Made by a program: the position numbers and the translations under genes
Shown: piece by piece, positions 17,510 to 26,109 of the stretch
How positions within the stretch are numbered: the stretch's first letter is position 1
Layout: the number at the start of each line of letters is the position of its first letter
Assembly: GCF_003752405.1 (NCBI RefSeq)
Contig: NZ_RKHK01000001.1
Coordinates: forward strand, 62,001 to 126,000
DNA length: 64,000 nucleotides
DNA from: Bogoriella caseilytica
GTDB lineage: Bacteria > Actinomycetota > Actinomycetes > Actinomycetales > Actinomycetaceae
Reading direction: 5' to 3'
The notes under the pieces: model-generated
Seen by the model: the letters and a program-made list of their open reading frames with translations, nothing else
Databases searched by the model: none
Told to the model about the DNA's origin: nothing

Positions 17510-18652
17510 ATGAGCGCCCTTTACCTGGACGAAGCCGCCACTGCCGCGCCACGGCGGGAGGTCATCGAGGCCATGTGGCCGTACCTGACCGGGTCCTTCG
17601 CGAACCCGGCAAGCCAGCACGAGCTGGGCAAGGTGGCTGCGCGGGGACTCGAGGAAGCGCGCGAGCGGGTGGCCGGGCTCCTGGGCGTGCGGCCCAGTGA
17701 GGTGATCTTCACCTCCGGGGGCACCGAGTCGGACAACGCGGCCGTCAAGGGCCTGGCGCTCGGTGATCCCCGGGGACGGCACGTGCTGGTCAGCGCGATC
17801 GAGCATCCCGCGGTACTGGAACCGGCGGCCTGGCTGGCCCGCCAGGGCTTCGAGGTCGAGCACCTGCCCGTAGATGGCAACGGCGTGGTGCATCCGGAGG
17901 TGCTGGCCGAGCGCGTGCGTGCGGACACCACGCTGGTCTCCATCCAGTACGCGAACAATGAGGTCGGCACCGTGCAGGATCTGCCCGCCTTGAGCGCGGC
18001 GCTTGCTGTGCCCGGCGCACCCGCCGGCGGCGTGCCGCTGCATACCGACGCGGTGCAGGCTGCAGGCGCCTTCGAGCTCGACGTCACCTCGCTGGGCGTG
18101 CGGGCGATGAGCCTCGCCGGGCACAAGATCGGCACCCCCAAGGGAATCGGGGTGCTGTGGGTGCACCGGAGGGCCGGCTTCGAGCCGCTCATCCATGGTG
18201 GCGGACAGCAAGGCGGCCGGCGTTCCGGCACGGAGAACGTGGCCGGGGCGGTGGGGATGGCCACGGCGCTGGATCTGGCCGCGGGAGCGCGGGCCGCCAG
18301 CGAGATTGCGGCGCTGCGCGAGCGGCGTGACCACTTCATCGCCGACGTCCTGGGCGCCGTGCCGAGCGCGGAGTTGACCGGCAGCACGGCTGAACGACTT
18401 CCCGGGCATGCGTCCTTCGTCTTTCCCGGCCGCTCCGGGGAGTCGATCCTGCTCGATCTGGAGCGTCAGGGCATCTACTGTTCCTCCGGCTCGGCCTGCG
18501 CGGCGGGATCGACCGAGCCGAGCCACGTGCTCACCGCGATGGGATATGCGGCCGAGTTGGCGCAGACGGCAGTGCGCTTCACCTTCGGCACAGCTACCAG
18601 CGCGCAGAACCTGGAGCGGGCTCGCGCCGCCCTGGCCGCAGCTGTTCGATGA
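17510..18652 (+). CDS. Cysteine desulfurase of the NAD operon (NifS/NadS type)
   Basis: The 380-residue PLP enzyme releases sulfur from cysteine. The N-terminal YLDEAATA, the PLP-binding Lys of SLAGHKIGTPKG and the catalytic Cys of IYCSSGSACAAGS are all present. ATG 17510 is four bases past the nadC stop; an earlier start would overlap nadC by 50 bases. Its position as last gene of the nadA-nadB-nadC operon suggests that it builds the NadA [4Fe-4S] cluster, as proposed for similar operons; a general role in iron-sulfur assembly is the alternative. Confidence 0.9.
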   Translation: MSALYLDEAATAAPRREVIEAMWPYLTGSFANPASQHELGKVAARGLEEARERVAGLLGVRPSEVIFTSGGTESDNAAVKGLALGDPRGRHVLVSAIEHPAVLEPAAWLARQGFEVEHLPVDGNGVVHPEVLAERVRADTTLVSIQYANNEVGTVQDLPALSAALAVPGAPAGGVPLHTDAVQAAGAFELDVTSLGVRAMSLAGHKIGTPKGIGVLWVHRRAGFEPLIHGGGQQGGRRSGTENVAGAVGMATALDLAAGARAASEIAALRERRDHFIADVLGAVPSAELTGSTAERLPGHASFVFPGRSGESILLDLERQGIYCSSGSACAAGSTEPSHVLTAMGYAAELAQTAVRFTFGTATSAQNLERARAALAAAVR

Positions 18653-18740
18653 TCCACGGCTGAGTGCCGCATCGCGGTTTCCTCCACAATCCCGGGCCGG
18701 GGGCCGCAGCGATGTCGGTGTCAGCACCTACCGTGGAGGC

Positions 18741-19631
18741 ATGAGCACGACAGCCAATCCTCCCGCCGGCCCGAGCGGCCCCGGCACCAAGCCCCGGCCG
18801 GCCCGTTACCGCGGCCGTGCCGCGCTCTCGCCCTCGCGGCTCAAGGACTTCCTGCAGTGCCCGTTGCTCTTCCGTCTGCGCACCATCGATCGCCTTCCGG
18901 AGCCGCCCAGCCAGGCAGCGGTCAAGGGCACGCTGGTGCACTCCGTGCTCGAGCGTCTCTTCGATCTCCCAGCCGAGAAACGCACCGAGGACGCCGCTGC
19001 AAGCATGCTCGACCCGCAGTGGGAGGAGCTTCAGGCAGCCAAGCCGGAGGTCACCGCGATGTTCGCCGGGCCCGAGGATCTCGCCGGCTGGCTCGCCGAA
19101 GCGCGTTCACTGGTCGGTCAGTACTTCCGCATGGAGAAGCCAGACCGGCTCGAGCCCGCTGAGCGCGAGATGCTGGTCGAAACCGAGCTGACCTCCGGGA
19201 TCCTGCTGCGCGGCTTCGTGGACCGGATGGACGTCGCCCCCAATGGAGCGGTGCGCCTGGTGGACTACAAGACCGGGAAGTCCCCGTCGCCGCGCTTCCA
19301 ATCCGAGGCGATGTTCCAGATGCGCTTCTACGCGCTCATGCTCTGGCGCCTGCACGGCACCGTTCCGGCTCGCCTGCAGCTCGTCTACCTCGGTGACGGC
19401 CGCATCCTCTCCCACGATCCGGTCGAGGATGAGCTCGTGGCCTTCGAAGCCGAACTGGAGGAACTCTGGCGCCGGGTCGCCCGAGCCGTGGAGCACCGCA
19501 CCTTCGAGCCGAAGAAGAGCAAACTGTGCGGATGGTGCTCCTTCCAGAGCTTCTGCCCCGAGTTCGGCGGCACTCCGCCAGAGGCCCCCGAAGAGGGGAT
19601 GCGGCGGCTGCTCACGGTGCAGGCGGTCTAG
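18741..19631 (+). CDS. RecB-like PD-(D/E)XK nuclease with a probable Fe-S cluster
   Basis: The 296-residue protein is a stand-alone RecB/Cas4-like nuclease. It shows LSPSRLKDFLQCPLLFRLR at the N terminus, the nuclease core GFVDRMD ... VRLVDYKTGK (Asp and the Glu/Lys of motif II-III) and a QMRFYALML helix. Four cysteines, one in LQCP and three in CGWCSFQSFC near the C terminus, have the spacing of AddB/Cas4 [4Fe-4S] nucleases. ATG 18741 has GTGGAGG four bases upstream. The last four bases overlap the convergent HAD gene. The substrate in the cell is not known. Confidence 0.9.
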   Translation: MSTTANPPAGPSGPGTKPRPARYRGRAALSPSRLKDFLQCPLLFRLRTIDRLPEPPSQAAVKGTLVHSVLERLFDLPAEKRTEDAAASMLDPQWEELQAAKPEVTAMFAGPEDLAGWLAEARSLVGQYFRMEKPDRLEPAEREMLVETELTSGILLRGFVDRMDVAPNGAVRLVDYKTGKSPSPRFQSEAMFQMRFYALMLWRLHGTVPARLQLVYLGDGRILSHDPVEDELVAFEAELEELWRRVARAVEHRTFEPKKSKLCGWCSFQSFCPEFGGTPPEAPEEGMRRLLTVQAV

Positions 19632-20404
19632 CGGGCGCTGTGGGCATCGCGAGCCGTTGAGCCGGCGTCGTCCAGGAGGTCGAGGTCCTCTCCGGTCAGA
19701 ATGTGGCGCATCACCGAGAGATCAACATCCTCCAGGGTGCGCACGCGGCTCAGCCCGGGGCGGGCTTCGATCGGCACATGCAGCGGCACAGCGATCGACC
19801 GAGCTCCGGAAGCCATCGCCGAGGCCACGCCGGGAACCGAGTCCTCAATGGCGATGCAGGAGGCGACCTCGACACCCAGGCGTTCCGCTGCGGTGAGGTA
19901 GGCCTCCGGATGCGGCTTGCCCTGAGCGACCATGTCGCCGGCGATGACGACGTCGAAGAGGCCGGGCACCTGCTCGACGACGGCCTGGGCGAAGTTCTCG
20001 TACGACATCGTCACCAACGCACAGGGCACCCCGGCCTCGCGCAGCGACTCCAGCAAGGCCAGCGCACCAGGCCGCCACGGCGCACCGAGACGTCGGAGCT
20101 GGTCGATCACGTTCTCCAGCAGCCAGTCAACGATCTCTTCACGAGTACCGGGCACACCCGTCCCCCGCTGGAAGATCTCCGCCCCGGTCAGCAGCGGTGT
20201 GCCCACCAGATCCAGAGCCTGTTCGTGCGTCCAGCTCGCGCCATGGCGAGCGGCGAGCGCCTCCTGGGCTGCCATCCAGTAGGGCTCGGAGTCCAGCAGG
20301 GTGCCATCCATGTCCCACAGCACGGCTGCAGGGAGTGGACGGTCCATGGCCTCGGTGGTGCCGGAATGGACAGGGGCGGGAGCCGCGGGGCCGGATTCGG
20401 TCAC
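19628..20404 (-). CDS. HAD-family phosphatase, beta-phosphoglucomutase-like
   Basis: The 258-residue protein has HAD motif I as LWDMDGTLLDSEP (nucleophile Asp and acid/base Asp), motif II Thr in CALVTMSYENF, motif III Lys in GKPHPEAYLTAAERLG and motif IV IEDSVPGVASAMASG. The helical cap after motif I places it with the sugar-phosphate phosphatase/mutase subgroup. It converges on the RecB-like gene with a four-base overlap and no room for a terminator. The first 20 residues (MTESGPAAPAP) look disordered; a start at the internal ATG of EAMDRPLP is possible. Confidence 0.88.
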   Translation of the reverse strand: MTESGPAAPAPVHSGTTEAMDRPLPAAVLWDMDGTLLDSEPYWMAAQEALAARHGASWTHEQALDLVGTPLLTGAEIFQRGTGVPGTREEIVDWLLENVIDQLRRLGAPWRPGALALLESLREAGVPCALVTMSYENFAQAVVEQVPGLFDVVIAGDMVAQGKPHPEAYLTAAERLGVEVASCIAIEDSVPGVASAMASGARSIAVPLHVPIEARPGLSRVRTLEDVDLSVMRHILTGEDLDLLDDAGSTARDAHSAR

Positions 20405-20513
20405 TCGCCGACCCTACCGGGCGGTGCCCACGGCACGCCTGCACAGTCCGCGCCGCGCTCAGGCGGCGCTCGTTACCGTCGTCCTCCTCGGCCAAGGTTC
20501 TAAGGTTGTGTCC

Positions 20514-21422
20514 ATGAGTGCTGGAGAGTCCCTGCCGGAGGTGCCAGACGGCCCCCTGCCCGGTGCCGTGCTCTTGGCGGCATTCGAGGGCTGGAACGAC
20601 GCCGGCTCGGCCGCCTCCCAGGCCCTTGAGGTTCTGGCGGAAGGCTGGGACGCCGAGGTCGTGCACGAAATCGACCCACAGGATTTCCACGACTTCCAGG
20701 TCAACCGGCCGCAGATGACCACCGAGCCCGGCGGGCAGCGGGTGCTGGCGTGGCCGACCACCACGATCTCCGTGGCCCAGCTTCCGCTCTCTGGGCAGCG
20801 CATCGTGCTGGTCCAGGGCATCGAGCCGTCTTTCCGCTGGACCGACTTCTGCGAGGAGATCCTCACCATCGCTCATGGGTTGGACGTGCGCAGCGTGGTG
20901 GCCGTGGGCGCCCTGCTGGCGGACGTGCCGCATTCACGGCCGATTCCGGTGCACGCGACCTCGGATGATCCCGAGCTCCAGGATCGCTTGGACGTCGAGT
21001 CGTCGCAGTACGAGGGGCCAGCGGGGATCGTCGCCGTCCTGACTCACCTTGCGGCAGAGCGCCAGACCCCCACGCTGAACGTCTGGGCCGCCGTACCGCA
21101 TTACGTGGCCCAGCCGCCGTCGCCCAAGGCCACGCTGGCGTTGCTCGAGCGCCTGGAGGAAGTCATCGGTGAGCCCATCCCGTTCGGCGATCTGGCCGAG
21201 GATGCCCGGGCTTGGCAATCCGGCGTCGACGAACTCGCCGGGCAGGATCCGGACGTCGCGGAGTACATCCAGCAGCTCGAGGAGGTCAAGGATACGGCCG
21301 ATCTCCCCGAAGCCTCGGGAGAGGCCATCGCGCAGGAGTTCGAGCGCTACCTCCGCCGCCGAGACCTCCCAGGGTCCGACGGCGGCAAGGACGGTGGCGG
21401 GCCGCCACGACCGCGGCGCTGA
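20514..21422 (+). CDS. PAC2 family protein
   Basis: The 302-residue protein belongs to the PAC2 family, whose members include proteasome-assembly chaperone relatives and actinobacterial homologues of unknown role. Visible family text is LLAAFEGWNDAGSAAS at the N terminus, GIEPSFRWTDFCEEIL and the VVAVGALLADVPHSRPIPV strand. ATG 20514 follows a TAAGGT hexamer (20501-20506) by seven bases, suggesting a leaderless mRNA. The stop lies immediately before the duplicated target site of the IS481 element, so the gene end is intact. Confidence 0.88.
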   Translation: MSAGESLPEVPDGPLPGAVLLAAFEGWNDAGSAASQALEVLAEGWDAEVVHEIDPQDFHDFQVNRPQMTTEPGGQRVLAWPTTTISVAQLPLSGQRIVLVQGIEPSFRWTDFCEEILTIAHGLDVRSVVAVGALLADVPHSRPIPVHATSDDPELQDRLDVESSQYEGPAGIVAVLTHLAAERQTPTLNVWAAVPHYVAQPPSPKATLALLERLEEVIGEPIPFGDLAEDARAWQSGVDELAGQDPDVAEYIQQLEEVKDTADLPEASGEAIAQEFERYLRRRDLPGSDGGKDGGGPPRPRR

Positions 21423-21423
21423 G

Positions 21424-22422
21424 CTAGATGTGATGTTCAGGGAGGTTGGTCAGTCGGGTGACTGGTGGTCGTCCTCCGGTTGAGGAGTGGGGACGGTGGT
21501 GATTGTAGAAGTGCAACCACTGCGGCAGGGCGTCGCGGCGCTGGGTCTCTGAGGTGTAGAAGCGGGCGTAGGCCCATTCCTCGGCCAGAGTGCGGTGGAA
21601 GCGTTCGATTTTTCCGTTGGTCTGGGGCCGATATGGCCGGATTCTCTTGGCCTTGATGCCAAGCTCGGCGCAGGCGTGAGCCCACAGCCGCGAGCGGTAG
21701 GCAGAGCCGTTGTCGGAAAGGACCCGCTCGACGGCGATCCCGCGCTCGGCGAACCAGGCCACTGCCCGGCGCAGCACGGCTGTGGCGGTGGTGGCCTTCT
21801 CATCGGCGTGGATCTCGGCGTAGGCGATCCGGGAGTGGTCATCGATGACCGTGTGCACGTAGCCCCGGCCCAGGCGTGGTGAGCGGTGGAGGGTTCGCTG
21901 CCCGGTGCGCTGAGCGGTGGATCGGCGGTTCTTCCCTCCCTGTTCACGCCCGAGGTAGCGGTGTCCGCCGCCGTCGGGGATGTTGCCGAACTTGGTGACA
22001 TCGACGTGGATCAACGAGCCGGGGTGGTCGTGTTCGTAGCGGCGGATCGCTTCCCCGGTGACCCGGTCGATTCGGGAGAGCCGGTTCAGCCGGCAGCGCA
22101 CCAGCACAGCGTGAACGGTGCTGGCCGGCACGCCCAGACGCCCAGCGATCTGGACCGGTCCCAGGCGGTGACGCAGCCGCAGCGAGACGATCCGGCGCAC
22201 CACCTTCTGCGGGGTCTTTGAAGGGCACTGACGCGGGCGCGAGGACCGGTCAGCCATCCCGGCCACCCCTTCGGCGCGGTAGCGCTCAGCCCACTTCCTC
22301 GCAGTGTTGGGCGAGACCATGAACATCCGCGCTGCCGTCGTGGGGCTCCAGCCATCGTCAACGATCAGACGCGCCAGGCGCGCCCGGGCACGAGGGGTCA
22401 GAGCAGCGTTAGCGTGGGACAC
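21424..22422 (-). CDS. IS481-family transposase (DDE)
   Basis: The 332-residue transposase has an N-terminal helix-turn-helix (GWSPTTAARMFMVSPNTARKW) and a second DNA-binding region, then an rve-type DDE core: Asp in LIHVDVTKFG, Asp in LSDNGSAYRS and Glu in NGKIERFHRTLAEEW. It starts at GTG 22422 with AGGAGG five bases upstream. The reading frame runs through the left inverted repeat, and its TAG stop (21424-21426 on the plus strand) lies outside the element, inside the duplicated target GCTAGA. The frame is intact, so the element may still be mobile. Confidence 0.95.
   Translation of the reverse strand: MSHANAALTPRARARLARLIVDDGWSPTTAARMFMVSPNTARKWAERYRAEGVAGMADRSSRPRQCPSKTPQKVVRRIVSLRLRHRLGPVQIAGRLGVPASTVHAVLVRCRLNRLSRIDRVTGEAIRRYEHDHPGSLIHVDVTKFGNIPDGGGHRYLGREQGGKNRRSTAQRTGQRTLHRSPRLGRGYVHTVIDDHSRIAYAEIHADEKATTATAVLRRAVAWFAERGIAVERVLSDNGSAYRSRLWAHACAELGIKAKRIRPYRPQTNGKIERFHRTLAEEWAYARFYTSETQRRDALPQWLHFYNHHRPHSSTGGRPPVTRLTNLPEHHI
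21429..21448 (+). repeat. Left terminal inverted repeat of the IS481 element
   Basis: TGTGATGTTCAGGGAGGTTG is the exact reverse complement of 22516-22535. Similarity weakens after base 20. Confidence 0.95.
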
Positions 22423-22482
22423 GAAGGCCTCCTGGTTGTGAAGCGGTTACTCGACATCTCCACTTCACAACCGGAGGCCTTC
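22423..22482 (-). promoter_or_regulatory. Hairpin that buries the transposase ribosome binding site
   Basis: Bases 22463-22482 (CTTCACAACCGGAGGCCTTC) pair with 22423-22443 (GAAGGCCTCC-T-GGTTGTGAAG) over 20 bp with one bulged base and a 19-base loop. In the transposase mRNA the 3' arm contains AGGAGG, the ribosome binding site of the GTG at 22422. Transcripts entering from mshC-side DNA would fold this way and be poorly translated. Similar hairpins restrict read-through expression in other insertion sequences; here the effect is inferred from pairing. Confidence 0.7.
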
Positions 22483-22515
22483 ACCTCTCAGCAGGCCACG
22501 CCGCCCCAGCCCGAA

Positions 22516-22535
22516 CAACCTCCCTGAACATCACA
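22516..22535 (-). repeat. Right terminal inverted repeat of the IS481 element
   Basis: This is the exact inverse of the left 20-bp terminal repeat. The duplicated target GCTAGA follows at 22536-22541. Confidence 0.95.
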
Positions 22536-22536
22536 G

Positions 22537-23796
22537 CTAGAGCGCGACGCCCAGCAGGGCGTCCACGGCGGCGCTGACCTCTGCCGGCGCGGAGCGGCTC
22601 ATCGTCCCGCCCGCAGCGCTCTCGCCCGCGAGAGCTGAATCCACCCAACGGTCGACCGCTGCCACAGCGGCCGGTGCGTCGAGGTCGGCGGCCAGAGCGG
22701 CGCGGACCGCCGTCAGCACTCCCCCAGCCTCTGGCCCGGTGGCGAGCGCGACGGCGCGCCGCCAGCGCTCAAGCCGCTGCTGGGCCGCGTCCAAGTCCGC
22801 CGCCCCATACTCCCAGTCCGCGCGGTAATGCCGGCTCAGCAGAATCAGGCGCACCGCCATGGGGTCTGCGCCGTCGGCGAGGAGACCGGAGACAAGTACC
22901 AGGTTGCCGCGGGACTTGCTCATCTTTCCGCCGTCGAATCCCACCATGCCGGCATGAGAGTGCACGCCGACCGGGTGGTCGTTTCCGGTGAGGACGCGCA
23001 AGTGCGACTCGCTGAGTTCGTGATGGGGGAAGACCAGGTCGCTGCCGCCACCGGCCACATCCACTTTCCCGCCCAGATGGACCTCTTGGAGGCAGGCACA
23101 CTCCACGTGCCAACCCGGGCGCCCGCGCCCGAGTTCGGCCGCGTTCCACGCCGGTTCGCCGGGCCGCTCGGCACGCCAGAGCAACGGGTCGAGTGGATCC
23201 TTCTTTCCAGCGCGATCCGGGTCGCCGCCGTTCTCCGCTGAGAGCCGCACCATCCGCTCCCGGTCGAAGCCGCAGCTGCTGCCCACCAGCGGGTCAGCCG
23301 AGAGATCGGCGTAGATGTCGCCGTTCTCCATCCGATAGGCGGCGCCCGCAGCGAGCATGCGGCGGACACCACCGGCGATGAGATCCACGGAGTCCACGAC
23401 CGAGGCGAAGACCGTGGGGGGCACCACGCGCAACGCCGTCATGTCGCCCCGGAAGAGCTCCACCTGGCTCTCAGCGAGATCGCGCCAATCGACGCCGGTT
23501 TCCTGTGCGCGCTCCAGCAGGGGGTCGTCGACGTCGGTGACGTTCTGCGCGTAGACCACGTCGCGTCCCGCGTCCCGCAGGGCACGGACGAGCAGGTCGT
23601 AGGCCACGTAGGTATTGGCATGACCGAGGTGGGTGGCGTCATAGGGCGTGATGCCGCAGACATAGATCCGCACTGGCTCATCGGCTGCTGCACTCCCACC
23701 CACCGGCTGAAGCTCATCGGTGGGGGTGTCGAAGAGCCGGACCACCTCACCGGTTCCGGGTGGGCAAGGGAGAACGGGTTCCGGCCAAGACTGCAC
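22537..23796 (-). CDS. mshC: Cysteine--GlcN-inositol ligase MshC (mycothiol synthesis)
   Basis: The 419-residue enzyme joins cysteine to glucosaminyl-inositol in mycothiol synthesis. It is a cysteinyl-tRNA synthetase relative: HLGHA replaces HIGH, KMSKSRGN is complete, and zinc ligands are seen in YVCGITPYD, HVECACLQEVH and HHELSESH. The N terminus MQSWPEPVLPCPPGTGEVVRLFDT is typical of MshC and not of CysS. The TAG stop (22537-22539 on the plus strand) is part of the duplicated IS481 target site, so the gene ends normally right next to the element. It confirms an actinobacterial host. Confidence 0.96.
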   Translation of the reverse strand: MQSWPEPVLPCPPGTGEVVRLFDTPTDELQPVGGSAAADEPVRIYVCGITPYDATHLGHANTYVAYDLLVRALRDAGRDVVYAQNVTDVDDPLLERAQETGVDWRDLAESQVELFRGDMTALRVVPPTVFASVVDSVDLIAGGVRRMLAAGAAYRMENGDIYADLSADPLVGSSCGFDRERMVRLSAENGGDPDRAGKKDPLDPLLWRAERPGEPAWNAAELGRGRPGWHVECACLQEVHLGGKVDVAGGGSDLVFPHHELSESHLRVLTGNDHPVGVHSHAGMVGFDGGKMSKSRGNLVLVSGLLADGADPMAVRLILLSRHYRADWEYGAADLDAAQQRLERWRRAVALATGPEAGGVLTAVRAALAADLDAPAAVAAVDRWVDSALAGESAAGGTMSRSAPAEVSAAVDALLGVAL

Positions 23797-23838
23797 GGGA
23801 CGACGATATCGGCCCGCGACCGTCCGTGCTTGCCCAAG

Positions 23839-23857
23839 CCGTCAGCAGACCTGACGG
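23839..23857 (-). terminator. Possible stem-loop after uppP
   Basis: CCGTCAG (23839-23845) and CTGACGG (23851-23857) form a 7-bp stem with a five-base loop, ten bases past the uppP stop. No T-run follows, so termination is uncertain. Confidence 0.35.
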
Positions 23858-23866
23858 GAAACGGTG

Positions 23867-24775
23867 CTACGGCGTGATCTCCGGCGCAGTACCCGGGCCC
23901 GAGGCCAGCGGGTCGACCACTCCGGTGAGCAGCAGGATCACCACGATCACTGCCAGGCCCAGGCGGTACAGCACGAACGGCGCATACGAGTGAGTGGAGA
24001 TGTAGCTCAGCAACCAGGCAGTCACTGCGTAACCCACCACGAAGGAGATCACGGTGGCCACCACGATGCCTCCGGCGGAAACCGTGGCCGCCGTCTCCAC
24101 CGGCTCGCCGAAGATCACATCCCCGAAGAGCTTGTACAGGCCCGACGCCGTCACGGCGGGAATCGCCAAGAGGAAGGCGTAGCGGGTGGCGGCCTCGCGG
24201 GTGTAGCCGAGCATCAGGCCGGCGGAGATGGTCGCGCCCGATCGGGAGACACCCGGAATGAGAGCGAGCGCCTGGGCGAAGCCGAAGGTCAGAGCGTGCT
24301 TCCAGGTCAGGGTGTCCAAGGTGCGCACACGCCGGGAAGTCATGTCTGCATAGCCGAGCACCAGGCCGAACAGGGCCAGCATGGCCGCAGTGATGTAGAG
24401 ATTGCGCAGGGCGTGGTCGATGTAGCTCTCCAGCGCCAGGCCCAGTACGGCGATGGGGACTGAACCGGCGATGACGAACCAGCCCATCCGCGCATCAGGA
24501 TCCTGGGCGCTCACGGGATGGTGCCACCTCGCGATCGGCAGCGAGCGGAACCAATGGGAGATGATCCGCGCGATGTCCTTGCGGAAGTAGAGGATCACGG
24601 CAGCCTCGGTGCCCAGCTGAGTGATCGCCGTGAACGCCGCACCCGGGTCATTGCCCGAGGGCAGCATCTCTCCCGCAATGCGCAGGTGCGCCGAGGACGA
24701 GATCGGCAAAAACTCCGTCAGGCCTTGCAGCAGCCCCAGAACCACTACTTCCCACCAGGTCACGAAGGCTGACAT
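23867..24775 (-). CDS. uppP: Undecaprenyl-diphosphatase UppP
   Basis: The 302-residue membrane enzyme recycles undecaprenyl pyrophosphate for cell-wall synthesis and its overproduction gives bacitracin resistance. Both active-site motifs are present: [16 protein letters not shown] near residues 15-30 and [14 protein letters not shown] in the second half. About eight membrane segments can be drawn. ATG 24775 is used because it gives the usual short N terminus; the longer frame adds 64 polar residues overlapping the divergent reductase gene. The 46-base gap to that gene must hold both promoters. Confidence 0.95.
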   Translation of the reverse strand: MSAFVTWWEVVVLGLLQGLTEFLPISSSAHLRIAGEMLPSGNDPGAAFTAITQLGTEAAVILYFRKDIARIISHWFRSLPIARWHHPVSAQDPDARMGWFVIAGSVPIAVLGLALESYIDHALRNLYITAAMLALFGLVLGYADMTSRRVRTLDTLTWKHALTFGFAQALALIPGVSRSGATISAGLMLGYTREAATRYAFLLAIPAVTASGLYKLFGDVIFGEPVETAATVSAGGIVVATVISFVVGYAVTAWLLSYISTHSYAPFVLYRLGLAVIVVILLLTGVVDPLASGPGTAPEITP

Positions 24776-24821
24776 TACGCCCTGAGACGCCCGCGTCGAG
24801 GACGCCGTACGGTTATGCCCT

Positions 24822-25763
24822 ATGGAGCAGCGACAGGTGGGCCGCACGGGCCTGAAGGTCTCCAGCCTCGGGCTGGGCACAATGACCTGGGGGCGGGACA
24901 CCGAGGACCACGACGCCGCTGAGCAGCTCGAGGTCTTCCTGGATGCCGGCGGCACCCTTATCGACACTGCCGCCAGCTACGGCGATGGCGCCTCCGAAGC
25001 TCTGCTCGGACGTCTGCTGGGCGCAGCAGCCCATCGGCGCGACGTCGTGATCGTCTCCAAGGGCGGCGCGCATGGAGCCACCCGTGGGGAGCTGCTCGAC
25101 GATCTCGACGCCTCGCTGGAACGGCTCGGCACCGATCATCTGGATCTGTGGCTGGTCGCCCGGCCTGATCGCCACACGCCCATGGAGGAGACCGCTGGCG
25201 CTCTGGAGTTCGCGCTGAGCAGCGGCCGGACCCGCTACGTCGGCCTCTCCAATTATCCCGCCTGGGGCGCCGCACACCTGTCCACGCTCCTCTCCGCGCT
25301 TCCGCCAGGTCTGGCTGCGGTGGAGATGGAGTACTCGCTCCTGCAGCGCGGCATCGAGCGCGACCTGCTGCCTGCGGCACACGAGCTCGGCTTCGGGGTT
25401 CTCGCCTGGTCGCCGCTGGGCCGCGGCATCCTCACGGGAAAGTACCGCTCCACGGTTCCGGCGAGTTCGCGGGCCGCCTCGGCGCATCTACGCGGGTTCG
25501 TGGAGCCCTATCTGGGTGATGCCTCCCGGGCGGTGGTGGAGGCGGTGGCGACAGCGGCCTCCGGACTGGAGCGCAGCGCAGCCGAGGTCGCGCTGGCCTG
25601 GGCACGAGATGCTCCGGGGATCTCCTCGGCCATCGTGGGTGCACGCAGCGCCGCTCAGCTCCGTGGCACGCTCGGCGCGGTCGACCTCGAGCTGCCCGCC
25701 CCCATCCGGGCGGTCCTCGATGAGGTCACGGATCTTGAAGTCGGATACCCCGAACGCTTCTGA
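24822..25763 (+). CDS. Aldo/keto reductase-like protein lacking the catalytic His
   Basis: The 313-residue protein has the aldo/keto reductase barrel, with [16 protein letters not shown] at the N terminus, and resembles the KAD/beta-subunit-like branch. Of the catalytic tetrad Asp48 (LIDTAASYG), Tyr53 and Lys80 (VIVSKGG) are present, but the His normally found in (L/W)QVH is Ala113 in [10 protein letters not shown]. The NADP-binding end ([13 protein letters not shown]) is intact. Reduced or altered activity is expected from known AKR chemistry. The gene is divergent from uppP and appears to stand alone. Confidence 0.88.
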   Translation: MEQRQVGRTGLKVSSLGLGTMTWGRDTEDHDAAEQLEVFLDAGGTLIDTAASYGDGASEALLGRLLGAAAHRRDVVIVSKGGAHGATRGELLDDLDASLERLGTDHLDLWLVARPDRHTPMEETAGALEFALSSGRTRYVGLSNYPAWGAAHLSTLLSALPPGLAAVEMEYSLLQRGIERDLLPAAHELGFGVLAWSPLGRGILTGKYRSTVPASSRAASAHLRGFVEPYLGDASRAVVEAVATAASGLERSAAEVALAWARDAPGISSAIVGARSAAQLRGTLGAVDLELPAPIRAVLDEVTDLEVGYPERF

Positions 25764-25787
25764 ACGGCCAGGGACCGTCCACCCGGC

Positions 25788-26075
25788 TCAGCGACGCTCG
25801 CTGTCGTCCTCGTCGCTGTCGTCTTCGTCGTCTTCGTCGTCAAAAAGGTCTTCGAGGTCGTCGTCCTCGTCGTCATCGGCGTAGATGTCGAAGGGCGTGT
25901 CGACCCCGAACGAGGTGAAGAGAGCGTCGTCATAGGTGTCGAAGGCGTCCATCAGCGTGTTCGCCGCAGACACCACACGTGGAGAGTCGTTGTCGCGAGC
26001 TCCCACTGCTGCGGCGTAGTGTGCTTCGAACGCAGCGATCAGTCGCTCGAGTGCGGCCCGCGGGTCGTTGGTCAT
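25788..26075 (-). CDS. Small conserved actinobacterial protein with an acidic tail
   Basis: The 95-residue protein has a helical N-terminal half (PRAALERLIAAFEAHYAAAVGARD) and a C-terminal third made almost only of Asp and Glu (from about residue 66). No catalytic motif or membrane segment is visible. Similar small proteins are found beside DUF5703 genes in actinobacteria, and here the DUF5703 gene is divergently placed 34 bases away. The acidic tail could mimic nucleic acid or bind basic protein; this is a guess from composition. Confidence 0.75.
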   Translation of the reverse strand: MTNDPRAALERLIAAFEAHYAAAVGARDNDSPRVVSAANTLMDAFDTYDDALFTSFGVDTPFDIYADDDEDDDLEDLFDDEDDEDDSDEDDSERR

Positions 26076-26109
26076 GCCTGAAGCGTAACGCCGTGCGGAA
26101 GGATGTGGG

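Larger units (their letters stand above)
21429..22535 (-). mobile_element. Complete IS481-family insertion sequence, 1107 bp
   Basis: The ends carry a perfect 20-bp inverted repeat beginning TGTGATGTTCAGGG, and the flanks are a 6-bp direct repeat GCTAGA (21423-21428 and 22536-22541). GCTAGA fits the NCTAGN target and 6-bp duplication known for Bordetella IS481. The element lies between the convergent PAC2 and mshC genes. The right-hand duplicate contains the mshC stop, so neither gene is broken. Intact ends, intact duplication and an intact frame point to a recent insertion. Confidence 0.93.

Noticed and set aside
22537-22541. Disruption of mshC by the insertion sequence
   Set aside because: The duplicated target GCTAGA restores the TAG stop, so the protein end is unchanged.
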